A stretch of DNA of 64,000 nt from Otis tarda (Eukaryota; Chordata; Aves; Otidiformes; Otididae): positions 60,688,987 to 60,752,986 of the forward strand of contig CM048557.1 in NCBI GenBank assembly GCA_026413225.1. Reading direction: 5' to 3'. How positions within the stretch are numbered: the first letter of the stretch is position 1; every line of letters starts with the position of its first letter. The notes under the pieces are model-generated. The model worked only from the letters and a program-made list of their open reading frames with translations. It ran no database searches and had not been told where the DNA came from. The translations under genes and the position numbers were made by a program. Below, one piece after another: positions 35,122-46,900 of this stretch.

Positions 35122-35789
35122 AGAGAGGTTTTTCAAAGGACTGAAGGAAGTGAAGCTGGATCGTCCAACATGAAGAAGTGAAGAGATTAAGTAGCTGGGA
35201 AGTGAAGGAGGAAAGGTGAAGCCTAAAAAGCAACAATGAATGTTGTAAGAGAAGGAAACAGCTGAGGGGTGGGAATGTTCATAAATCATTTGGTGCCTCA
35301 ATGTGACCTGAACTGTACAAAGATAAAAGTAGGATCAAGTATTGCTTCTACCAGAGGGAAGCGAAGAAATTTAGTACAAACCAAGATGTTAAATAACAAA
35401 CAAACAAACATACAATGGAAGTGCCTTTAAAGTTAATTTGATTTCATTTTTGTATTTGGTGCTAGAAATAAAGCCAGCAAACCTAAGCAGACCACAAAAT
35501 GTATTCCTACGAAATATTTTATACTGTATAGTGTATTTATGACTATATGTAAAAAACAAACAACATTGTAGCAAAAGCAATAAGTAAATTATGTTTTCGT
35601 ACCTGAACTTGCCTTCTTGTTTCATAGAAAAGCTGTTTTATGTAGCAGAATTAAAATTGTATTATAATTGTTTTCTTGGTTAGGGTTCAAGATATTTTTA
35701 TGAACATTTATCTATTGAAAAGGTGTATTATGGCATTTTGAGATGATTGTTTTACCTTCAGGTTTTGTATTATTACTTTTTCAGATCAA

Positions 35790-35795
35790 AATAAA
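35790..35795 (+). terminator. Proximal polyadenylation signal AATAAA of KIF26A
   Basis: AATAAA followed within 20 bases by tgtttgttttcc, a typical downstream T/GT-rich element. It is 670 bases after the stop codon. Confidence 0.5.
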
Positions 35796-36389
35796 TGTTT
35801 GTTTTCCATTTTATATATACATATATAGATATATATTAACTGCTTACCTTGGTTACTAACCTCACTTATCACAGACCTGGTCTTTTTGGAGTCGTAAACT
35901 TAATGTAAGGAAGTCCACAAAGGGCACTGTGGTTTGTTTTGGTTTTCTTTTTTCCTCTCTGACTGCAGGAACTGAGAGTTATGTTTATTACCAAAACCAT
36001 AAAACAAACAAAAAAAAGGAACAAAAATTTTTTGTAAATGTTAAGTTAGGTCCATATTTTTATATAGTTTTGACTATAAATATAGCATTTGCATTTTGAA
36101 CTTTTAAGACAAATAGTATATCTTTTTACAGTTTTTCTAAGGAAGGCAAACCCTCAGGATCAAGTTTATACATGCTGCATGAGATTTGTGCTTTTTTGAA
36201 GGAGGCCACTTAAGTGTGGAAACTATTGATAAATTGTTGCCAAACAAATACTTTTGAAAAGGTTTAATAGTGTATGTAATACCACATTTCATAATGAATC
36301 ATATTTTCTAATCATCTTCCTTTTTATGGTTTTTTCAAATCCTTTGTACAAATATGTATTATAACAGCTTGCTTCAGTTTTTATCTGTG

Positions 36390-36395
36390 AATAAA
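36390..36395 (+). terminator. Distal polyadenylation signal AATAAA of KIF26A
   Basis: AATAAA followed by tgttatgattgcttcttgct. No later coding sequence of the gene is visible. Confidence 0.55.
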
Positions 36396-39300
36396 AGATA
36401 CATCTATTGTTATGATTGCTTCTTGCTATGTGCATGATTATAACGTTCGAAAGAGAGAGGATGGCCTGTGGTACACTGTATTAAATGTCATATTATATTA
36501 TCTCTTTGCCCAAGAGAGATAACTGGGAGCAGAGTTTTGACATTAGTCATCATAAACCAATTGGGAAAGAGAGACAAAACACTAAAGGGTAAAATAAATA
36601 GCAATGATAATACTTATATTCTCTTAGCACTTTATAGTTTACAGAACAAAGACCTGCGGCTCGCTTGTTTTCCCTGATGAGACAAAGCAATTAAAAATGG
36701 GTCTGAAAACACGAGAAATCTTACAACTGGCATCAAGCTCTGGGCTTCGTAAGTCCATCATAGCAAACGGCTGCATTTGTTTCTCTCTGACACTGCTGCG
36801 TTTGCTCTCTGGTTCAACAGTAGCTGTGCCTGGTCCTCATCTCCCACTGATGCTGGCTGGAGTAACTCCAGGTAAATTGAATGTACAGCGAGTGCTTCTA
36901 AGGACATAATCTTGAGTATTTTCCAGCTATTTGGCCAAATGGACTGTAACGTGTGAAATTTTCCCCTTTCTGTATCTCTCCTTATGTAGCTCTAACAGCA
37001 TGGCATCCAAGCAGCAAGTTCTCTTGCCCTCACAAGAGGACTGTGAGGAGGAAATGCTTTCCTCCTCATTCTGCAGCTGGAGAAGTGGGAGAGTTAGAAC
37101 AAGAGTTTGATGCTTAAATATCTTGGTGACTTTGCATGTTACAAAGGATGCCCTGCTCTTATCTGCCTCTGGGCGATTTATCCCTGGAAAAGTGTGCATC
37201 ATGTTTGCTTATTGACATTTGGCGCTGCCTTGGATTGTATACAGGGGAATGTGGTATCTAGAATTTCTGGAGGATCTCCTTGTTGAACTCCTTGAATGCC
37301 AGATATATTTATGAAATTGTAAATTCCTGCTATATTTAACTTCTGTGTGTATGCAGAAAGCCAGTTCTTCCAAACATGGAAGCAAAACCATATAGTGATT
37401 CAATACATTGTGGGGTTTTTTCAGAGCAAGGATCAGATAAATAAATACAGTCAAAATAGAAAAAGCAGCACTATGCAGAGAGACAAATATTTCTTAGCAA
37501 AATGGAAAACCTCTAAACGAGAGGGCTGAAGGAGAATATATTCATGGGGAGCTCTGCACTGGGGTGTTAGGTTTTGTGCTGGTGCCACTACACTGTCCTC
37601 TGGAGATGCACATCTTAATGGTGCTGCTGCAAGGTGGGTTGACCTGTGGTGGCCTCTGAGACCTGGGCTCAGCAGGGCTGGGCTCACAGGCTTGTCAGGG
37701 TAGCCTGTAAACCCCTCTTCAATGGACACAAAAGTTTTTGTTTCTTTTATTTGCCGTCCACTTCATCTTCTCAGAAATCTTCATTGTTCCCCCTTGACTC
37801 TGACAATGTTATAATCCTCTGAAATAAAAATCAAGCCACTAATCATCCATCCCAATTTTTATAAACCTGATAATTTGTTTAAATATTCCACTATATAGTG
37901 TTTGCTGATCAGTCCTGCACCCTTTGATATTTTCTCCTTAATTTCTAACTATGGTTGTGTTTTCCACAAAGTACTGAAAGAGACATTTCAGGGCTGCTTA
38001 GTTACATGTCAACATGGCAATAGCATGCATATTAAATGCATTTAGCCTCTGGCTTGGTGACACAAAACAAGCCTGAGATGCAAAATAAGGTGAGGCACTG
38101 ATGGATGAAACAGCAGACTTTTCCCTATGGAAATTCTGTTCTTCATTGGTAGTTGTGGATAGTAAATTATCTTTCCTATATCAAGACTTCAGAGCCTGTA
38201 ACATTTCTTTCTTTTTGGTTACTTTTGCAGTTCTGTCCAGTTAAAATTTATACAAATATATGCATAGTTTATGATTCAAGCCTACATTGCAAAAGGGTTA
38301 ATTGTATAAAGTTACAAATGATAATTGTAGAATGAAACTGAATGCTTTATTTCATTAGTTTTTTATTGAGATTTAATGATTTAAGAGTGTTATTCAATTG
38401 CACACTTGAAGAAGTGATCTTATTGGATTTGTTGCTGTATCAAATAAAACATTAGAAACCCACTGGTGTTGGAGAACTGCCCGAGTTACTTTTGGCAGGG
38501 CTAATTCACACCAGAATTCTTTCGCCCTTGGTTGCAGATCTTCTCGTGAAATCCCTCACCTCCTCTTTGCTGGGGCAACCCTTTCTAGGTCTCTTGAATG
38601 CCCAGCTTACCAAGCAGCTCACGTCATGCTTATTTCATGGCAGCAGGAAAAAATGTATTGACAGCTGCTGTTTTTCTTAAACTAATGCAATCATAACTCT
38701 AAATAAAGCCTAAAGATTGAAGTTCAGGAAGTGGGACATAAGTTCTCTTTTCCTCCAACCACACCTCTGACCAGGTTTCGCTAACCAAGAGGCTAGAGGT
38801 GAGTGTGCCTGCATGTAAGGGGCAGGGAGAGGAGTGGTCCCCACTGCCTCAGTCACAAGGTCAGGCACCTTTCAGGAGGAGATGAAGTATGGACTGGACC
38901 AGAAATCAAGTGAGAAAGCAAGACTCCTACCTGGTGACCAGGGACTCGGGAAAGTGAGGAGAACCTTGCATTCTGGACATGGCCTTCAGGCTTTTGCATT
39001 TTCCCATCCAATAGTCACGGTCCAATATATAAAACTACTCTTGAGAGGCTGGAGTTCAACTCACTTGTCAGAATTTGCAGGTTAGATGGATGAGTTGGAG
39101 GAGGCAGCAGCCACTCTGGTAAACTGTGCTGTTGCTCACCATGGACTAAGCAGTGTACAGCTATGGGGACATTGCTGCATTGCTAGAACTCTTTGTTGTA
39201 AACATGGATTACCTATAGAAAGATCAGATGGTGTGTAGGCAAAACCTCATTTAATGTATCTGTAAGACTTTTTTCCTTACAGTTCTTCTGGTCTAACCAT

Positions 39301-39654
39301 TTCCAGCTATGGCATATCTAGGACACTCTAACTGCAGCATTGAAATGTCAGTACTAAAAGTGAATGCAATATAAATAGGATATTTTTTATTATTTTCTCA
39401 GCATGCAAAAAGTGTTTCATTTATTTCTATTTCAAGATACCCATGTATTCTGTTTCTAGTTATAAACCCACGTTTTCCAGTCACTTGCATTTTATTTTTA
39501 AAGAAGTTATGTGTGGAATATAACTCCACAGGCAGCTGTTCTTTATTGTGGCTATAGGCAGGGTTTAAGGTAAAAATGTTAGCTATAAGATGACCTCTGT
39601 ATCAGATGTCCAAGCTGGCAGAAGTGGACACAAATAAAAAATGGTGCCGTATTT

Positions 39655-39770
39655 GGGCCCCAATTCACTAGAGCACTTAGGCACCTGTTTAAGCAAACAA
39701 GTAAATCTGGTTTGTATCCAGCAAAACACTCCAGTTTTGGCTTACATCCCATTGACTTGGATTTTTTTTT
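39655..39770. repeat. Old amniote interspersed-repeat remnant
   Basis: The segment gggccccaattcactagagc, then acttaggcacctgtttaagc and, later, catcccattgacttgg, recalls a dispersed ancient repeat with attcagcaaagcacttaagc and cccattgacttca blocks. Family name is not assigned; the match is from memory. Confidence 0.4.
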
Positions 39771-41339
39771 TGCTCGAGGGCTTCAGATGGTGTAAATTGC
39801 TTTAGCAGTGCTTCAGTGGAGCTACGCTGACTTCCACCAGATGAAGATGCTGCTGAAAATACTTTACTTATCAGTGGTATTTGGGAGAAAGGAAAGAATA
39901 ATTCTGTCAATATGTGCAATGATATCGTGAGTACAAATTAGAAAGCAGAAACTACCTTACAGACTGCTCCTGTCTGTAGCATCTCATGGCTTCATGCAGA
40001 ATTTGGCTCGCAGAAATCTGTTTGTGGCATACATAGTGTGAGACATAACTCTTGACAGTGTAGATGTTTGGAGAGATTTACTATCAGACCCGCAGGGGAA
40101 CTACTTGATGACGAGGTGTGTTTGGCAGGACAGCAACCTTATGACAGCTTCTGTAGGGACCTATGACTTTGCTCATCGTTTCCCTTCCCAAGACTCCCCC
40201 CACAAGCTGGGGTGGGGAGCAGGAGCATGGTGGCAAAAGGAGGGGAATCTTTCAGAGCAACCCATCCAAGGACTCTAGGTGATGCAGACTTCTTCAGTGG
40301 CCTGGTTTTACCTTTAATATGTCTCTTGCTTCTGACTGTAGCATTCAGCTTGAGACATGTTATTCCTGGGCATATTTCCATGGCTCCTGGATGAGAAGGA
40401 AGGGCAGCTGACACTTGGCTATATCTTACTGGAGGGTGGACAGTAAAAAGATGCTCATACAGAAACTGCAAGTAATGTTTCTGCCTTCTATGCACTGCGT
40501 TAACACTCAGTAGCATAATTTACTTGTTGTACTTTTATATTAACACATTGTCTAGAGATTAGGGCCTTATTCAAATCTTGGTGATAAGGAGGTCTCTCTA
40601 AGGCAGCTCTTGTCTGGTTAATTTGTCTTTCAAGTGGACGACCCAGGTCCTGATGTGAGCCAGTATGGCTTCCTTCTGCAAAGGTTTTGCTTCATTTATT
40701 TCTTTAATGTAAAGATTTCCATGGGAGCTTCCTGGGATGGTGGAAAGAGCTCATCCTGACTTTTGAAAGCACAGCCCTGTCTTTTACTGAGACTAAATGG
40801 ATCTTTGCTGTTGACTTCAGTAGGGGAAACAGCAGGCGATTAGTTAATTCCTGGCATCAGCAATATTACGTGGTCAGAAAGAGCCAAGCCTTCAGTCCCA
40901 GGATAGTGGAAAAGCAGGCTCACGGCTCCGTGTTATCTGTCTCTTCTGCTTGAGGTCAGCGTGGATTCTGCCCTTCAGAGTGTCAGGGACCTAATCAGGG
41001 CTTCAGAGCTCTTGACATAGCTCACATGACTGTATTTAAAGCACGTTTTAATTGATCTGACCTTGTGTGGGAAATACCTTTAGAGTCCTAATGTGCAGCT
41101 CTCTGGGAGGCAGGCGCAGTGCTCCAGGGCACAGGCAGTGGAGAAATCAGCAGACCTTTCAGAGTTTGGCCTTTGACTGGAAAAACTGACTTTTAAATAT
41201 TGGCTCACCAAGGCCTTTCCCCATATCTGTAACAATGACACTCAATTTGTCAGCACCTGGCACAGATATACTTACAAATGCCCCTTGTTTTGAAGGGTGC
41301 CACTCATTTTGTTGTACATTACCATTTAAATGAGTTACA

Positions 41340-41420
41340 TTTGTACCTAAAGGCTTCAGTCCCATGGGGCTAAGTGCTGTACAAACACAAATTTTTAGCC
41401 TAAATAGACAGAGTATGAGA
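41340..41420. repeat. Old amniote repeat remnant (gctgtacaaacac type)
   Basis: The blocks agtcccatggggctaagtgc, tgtacaaacac and cctaaatagacag resemble a dispersed ancient element common in reptile and bird genomes. Family assignment is not possible by eye. Confidence 0.4.
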
Positions 41421-41486
41421 GGCAAGGACAAAGTGGACTCCTGTGTTTTCTTCCAAATTGAGCATGTAACAGTTCTTAAAAATGTG

Positions 41487-41500
41487 TCTCTCTCTCTCTC
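41487..41500. repeat. (TC)7 microsatellite
   Basis: Seven perfect TC units. Confidence 0.9.
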
Positions 41501-42872
41501 AATATCCTTTGCTGAATATGGAGCAAAACCCTCAGACGTAGCATTTGAAACACTGCAGACAGACTCCGATGGGATGGCATTTTCAAATTGCTCAGTGTTC
41601 ACAGTGAAGACATATTGTTTACTTTTATGACAGGAAATGAGGGAAAGAAGAGCTTTCCCTTCAGCTTTTGGGGAGAGAAACAGAAGGCAGAAAATGTAAT
41701 AATGTGTACAAATGCATCCATAAAGAAAGAAAATGCCAGCACCCAGACCATGCATGTCTTTGCAAAACCTATGCATTCTGGGCAGGCACAAAGAGGTGGT
41801 GAAGACTGAGGGCAACCATGTGCTGCACCTTTCATCCTCCCCCGTTTATATCCTTGGTCACATCTCTGCTCAGCCTCCTCCCAACCAAATAATTTCCAAA
41901 ACTCCTAGGTATAGCATTGATGTAGCAATTTTGCAAACGCACTTTCGCCGTTTTCTCCTTTTCCCAGTTCTTAGGGTTCTGTAAGGCACTGTCTATTCTG
42001 TTGCCCTTTGGATGCCTCACTCTTTCTCTGATTTGCTCTTTGATATCTAAAGTATCTCTGCCTTTTCTCCCAGCTCTTCTTTGCCAATATTCCGGTTGCA
42101 AATGCAGCTTGCCATTAGGTGTTGTGCAATGTGAGCTGGCCCCTGCTGGGAGACAACACCGCATAAGAAGACCAACCAAAGCTGTCTGGTAGAAAAACCA
42201 GGAATGGACACCTCTAGGACTCAAACACTCAGCTGTGTTGGGGCCAGTGAGGTTGTGTTTAGAATTGGACTAGCAGTGCTGATATGCACAGCTGAGACAT
42301 TTCTTAGTCATCTTCATATAGGACAGGTAAAAATTTATTCTGCGTGAACTTCACTGAGCTATGCTTGTATTTAAACTGCATTTGAGAACCGCTCAATTCT
42401 GTGTCATACTTTCATCACACTGTTTGGTATAGACAATAAGCCATAATAATTACTAAATCTAAGTTCAGACAATATAATTTCACACTGCTAGGATTTTTTG
42501 AGATTATTTTTTAGGCAACTACTGAAATAATGCATATGCACCACATATCCATACTCCAAAGAGCTCCAGCTTCTAATTTGCATGGGATTTCTCTATAAGA
42601 TATTCAGTAGGCTGCTAAGGGAAATGTTGAATGTGGAAACCAACTATTTTTCTTTATTTACATGTTCAGAGCTTATTATGTTGCCTTATTAATTTACTTT
42701 TGGAAAAAACAAGATGCAGTGGATCAGCAAACTAAGGTCTGGTACATTCTTGGGGTGCCCTGGAACCTTCAACAGTCCTGTGACTTTGGAAAAATTTATC
42801 CAGTCTGGATGTTGGAGTTACTTGATGGGGTTGTCCTTGATAGACAGCAAACCCAACATAAGCTAAGCTCTG

Positions 42873-43994
42873 TGTCGTAGTTCAGGCCCGATCGGGACCA
42901 GACTACGCAGTCTCTCTCTCGCTCCCCCCACCCTCCGAGAGAATAGGAGGAGATGATACAAGAAAAACAGCTCAAGGTTTGAGATAAGGACGGGGAGAAA
43001 TCCTTAAAGTTACCGTCACGGGCAAAACAGACTCGACTTGGGGAAAACTATTCATTTATTTCTAAAATTAGCAGGAGAATGAGACAGGGAACAAGATAAC
43101 CTCCCCCCACCCCTCCCTCTTCCCGGGCTTAACATTATCTATACTACCTCCCCTCCCGAGCAGCACGGGGCGGGGGAAAAGGGAATGGGGGTCGCGGTCA
43201 GTTCATCACGCGCTGTTTTATGCCGCTGTGTCATCGTCGGGGGAAGAACTCCTCGCATTCCTCCTCTGCTCCATCGTGGGGTCCCTCCCACGGGCCACAG
43301 TCCTTCGTGAAACTGCTCCGGCGTGGGTCATCTCTTCCATGGGGTGCAGTCCCTCTAGAACAGCTGTCCCAGCGGGCCCTCCACGGGCCACAGCCTCCTT
43401 CAGGCATCCACCTGCTCCAGCGTGGGGTCCTCCACAGGCTGCAGGTGGATCTCTGCCCCTCCGTGGACCTCCATGGGCTGCAGGGGGACAACCCGCTCCA
43501 CCATGGTCTTCACCACGAGTTGCAGAGGAATCTTGGCCAGGAGCCGCATGACTCCTCCCCCTCCTTCTTCACTGACCTTGGCGTCTGCAGCCATTCCTTA
43601 CAACAGGCTGGCAGACGCCTCTCAGGATCCTTTTTACATCTAGTTCACTTCTCATCTCCTCTCCACTTCTTGCAGCCAGGCCGGGCCGAGTTGGGCCCAG
43701 TCGGCTGCCCGGCAGGAGGCCAGAGGGTGAGGCCTGCAAGGCCCACGAGGCTCGCGCCTCCCCCTCTCTGCCCCCCCGCTCAGCTGCTTCACATCTTCTC
43801 TCTTTTTTTTCCTGTTTTCCCCTACTTAAATACGTTATCGCAGAGGCGTTATCACGGGACGTTCCGCTACCAATTGGCTCGGCCTTGGCCAGCAGCGGGT
43901 CCGCCCTAGGCCCGGCCGAGTCCACTGAACAAAGGGGAGCGACTTCTAGCAGTTTCCTACAGAAGCTACCACCTTAGGCCCCCCCTCACTAACA
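42873..43994 (-). mobile_element. Solo LTR of the same endogenous-retrovirus family (copy 2)
   Basis: It runs from tgtcgtagttcagg to ccccctcactaaca on the plus strand, so it reads TGTTAGTG...CTACGACA on the minus strand, with the TG...CA ends of an LTR. Minus-strand promoter parts are a CCAATTGG box (43870-43877) and tatttaag (complement of 43825-43832). AATAAATGAA lies near 43049-43059. Many CpG sites survive, so it looks younger than copy 1. No primer-binding site or internal genes adjoin it. Confidence 0.78.
43825..43832 (-). promoter_or_regulatory. TATA-like box of LTR copy 2
   Basis: On the minus strand this reads tatttaag, about 40 bases after a CCAAT box at 43870-43877. The same box is present in copy 1 at 7355-7362. 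Transcription would run leftward, away from the chromosome end of the window and toward KIF26A, antisense to it. Confidence 0.5.
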
Positions 43995-46900
43995 AAACCA
44001 GAACACTCTGAAATAGCATGGAAGCATTAAAGCCACATCTCATTTACATTATCTTTAAAATCAGAAACTAGGGAAGCTATTCTGATTAACTTTGTCAGGA
44101 GGGACTTCCAGATGTACTGACAACATACTGACTGGTTTGCCATAGGGATTAAAATGGCTTTTCAGGGTTGTAAATTGTAACGCAAGTTTGAAGGTTTAAT
44201 AAAATTTACCCCTCCATGGTGCTCATGGCATGGATGTGATATTTGAGTCATTGATGTTATAAGAGCAGTTAACATAATAGGTAGGTCTGTATACGTTGGG
44301 AATATGGCCAGGAATTTCAGCTCCGTATGCACCAGGCAGGCAGCTGTGCAGTCCTTGCCCTCCAAGGCCTTTCCCCATTAGCAGTGTTAATAATCAGGTT
44401 GGAAACGAGCGCAGCAGTCTGACAGCACCATATTCAAACTAACTGGGAACCTTTGGAAGTGCTAGCGCCCCGCCTTCCCTCCTCTGGCAAGTCTCTCTCT
44501 GCCCCTCGCATATATGCAGCGAGTTAATAATTTTCCAGCTGATAGCAACTGAGGAAGATGTAGGGCTCCTCCTGGCACTCCAGGACCCATACAAGTTGTT
44601 GCGTGCATTTCAAGTGGCTTCCACTGTGTTGCTATTTACACAGAGCTCCAGATACTTTGCAAGGGGTGATTTAACTGTAATCTCCCACAGCAACAAGCCG
44701 CACAGGCAGTATTTCTGCTATTTGTACATAAGTTTAAAATATGGCAATGCTTCAACAAAGCCAGCATGGCTTTGTGTTTACAAACGGGTTGCATCAGCCT
44801 TGCCTTTGTTGTGCTATCATCTTATCAGAGTCAATGACTGATGAGCTTTGCCAGCCTGCAGCGTGTTGGCACGTACTCTTCCAAGGGACCTGTTGCTGTT
44901 TTTAATTTCTGAAGTGTGCATGTGTAGGCTGGGGAGAGGGTCAGTGCGGGACTGAGAGACTCCGCTGGTTGACCGAAGTATCTGTGGCAACCAGTCCATG
45001 ATTCAAGTTCTTCTGCTAGCTCCAAGTCTTTGAAAAGTCCCGGGTCTAGTTTTAAGGATGTCACAGATGGCAGGGCCAGCGTGGCAGGGCCCTGTGGGCC
45101 ACCTGGAACCTGCCCATTTTTTGTCCTTGTTGCACTGCAGTTGCTGTTTTTTGTACCTTAAGTTTTAAACCACTTAATGTCAAGATGGGTGTTCTGTTAG
45201 CACTTACATGCGTCAGATTACAAGCACTCCCATTGCCCAGAGAGATGTGGGACCGATGCAGAAATAACAGATTTCACTGTGCGCTTGGAACAAGGAGTGC
45301 CAAGGCTGTAGTCTTTTTCTGCAGCTCTTCTGCACACAGAGAGGGAGCGGTGACCGTGTGGAAGGACTCAGCTTTGTACTGCAGCCAGCTTAGGTGACGA
45401 CTTGACAGCCCTGGCAGAGTGCTAGTGACTCATCACATCCAGCAATCCAACAAGAGCTGGAGATTTGCTCTGTATAAAGAGAAATGGCTGCTTTTATTTG
45501 CTTTATGTTGATTTTTGCCTTTTCTAAGATACATGATGAACCAAGGATGGTGGTAAGATGTTTCATACCTTAGCAAACAGGTTTTTTTCTTCCCTCATTT
45601 TGTCCAAACTTGAACTTGTCCAGAGGCCTTTGAATAGAAGCAGTCTGCTTTTTATATTGGGTGTTTCAGACATGTTCGGACTGCATCATAAAACGACATT
45701 AGGAAAAGGGCAGAACAACTGTAACAGAAGAGAACCCGTGGCTGTGAGTAACTATAGCTGAGTTTATTGTTCTCCCTTAGACCAACCAGCACCGTTCCCA
45801 CACACACCAGTAACTGCAGATAGTAACGCAAGAGAGCTTGCAGGGGAAGCAGTGAAGCCTGATTTCTTACGGACTTACAAACACCTCCCCTCCATCCATT
45901 CCCACTGAAGTCTCCTTCCTGACACGTTCCCAGTGACAACCCCAGCAGACAAAAGGCAGTGTGCGCTGCAGCCAGCACAGAGCAATCCACGTGCCGGCTG
46001 CCTGGCCAGTTGCTGCCACAGGGACTACATGATGCCTGACTTGCATCCACCCTTCACTTGGTGGAGGAGTTAATTTCCTCCTCTATCTCACTGCCAGTGT
46101 TCATGCAACCCCGTAGGAATGTAATTATTACTGAGATTTCTGCCCTTGGTCAGATTTGTTTGATGTCGGCCAACCCTCCTCCCAGTTAGTGGGGATAAGG
46201 AGAGTGGTGAGATGTACAGTGCTATTGAATAAATATGGCTCAGCAGTTAGAGGAGTTCCTATGTGCGGTATGAATCTAAATAATTTGCTTTCGAAGCCGA
46301 GCATGGTATTAGAACAGAAAAATACGCAATGACGCTACATGCTCCTGAGTGATTCGGTGACTTCTAGTCCTAAACCTGAGGTCATCTCCTGTAATGAGAT
46401 ACATGTGAAATAGGATTTTGCTTCTCTCAGTAAATAACACCTATCTCTGCTTCTGGGAATGAATTGTAAGTAGCTGAGAACAGAGGATATTGGTGCAACC
46501 GGTCGATCTGTGTTCAGGGGGGTTAGAAAAGCTGAAAATAACTCTGTCTTGGAATTTGCTTACGAGGATTTCTTACAGCTCCAGATCCCGGTTAGAGATT
46601 ACATCAGTGCAGCTTTACCTGAGAGTACAGTCAGGTAAATTTAGTTTGTGTGTGCTCACGTCAGTACTGATGAAAAGAGGATTTGGTCCTTAGGCCTTCA
46701 TTCAGGAAGACACCTGTGTTTAGAAATGATGCTCATGCACTGTCTTAACTCACTGCCATGCTTCGGAAAACACTCTTCTAATTTACGGGCTTTGTGTGCA
46801 TTATTGAATGGCAGCGAATTAACTGGAGGTGAAAACAATTCTAGCACATTTCTTCAGCTGCTGGCAATACATGTAACTCCATTGTCTTTAATAACGAGTG

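Larger units (their letters stand above)
35122..36415 (+). other. KIF26A: KIF26A 3' untranslated region
   Basis: This AT-rich sequence follows the stop. Two good AATAAA signals lie at 35790-35795 and 36390-36395. The second is followed by T-rich sequence and is the likelier main cleavage site, near 36410. The UTR carries a (CAAA) run near 35396 and a TA-rich run at 35813-35838. The 3' end is inferred from signals only. Confidence 0.65.
36416..42872. other. Intergenic region downstream of KIF26A
   Basis: No gene is recognised. Short segments resemble old amniote repeats (39655-39770 and 41340-41420). A minus-strand open frame of 218 codons (41159-41815) has no recognisable domain. Otherwise the sequence appears unique and AT-rich. 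Confidence 0.6.

Noticed and set aside
43220-43909. 229-codon plus-strand open frame
   Set aside because: It is the equivalent antisense frame in the second LTR copy, caused by GC-rich repeats with few stops.
6524-43994. The two LTRs as ends of one provirus
   Set aside because: They are 35 kb apart, differ in age, and the interval holds intact KIF26A exons instead of retroviral genes.
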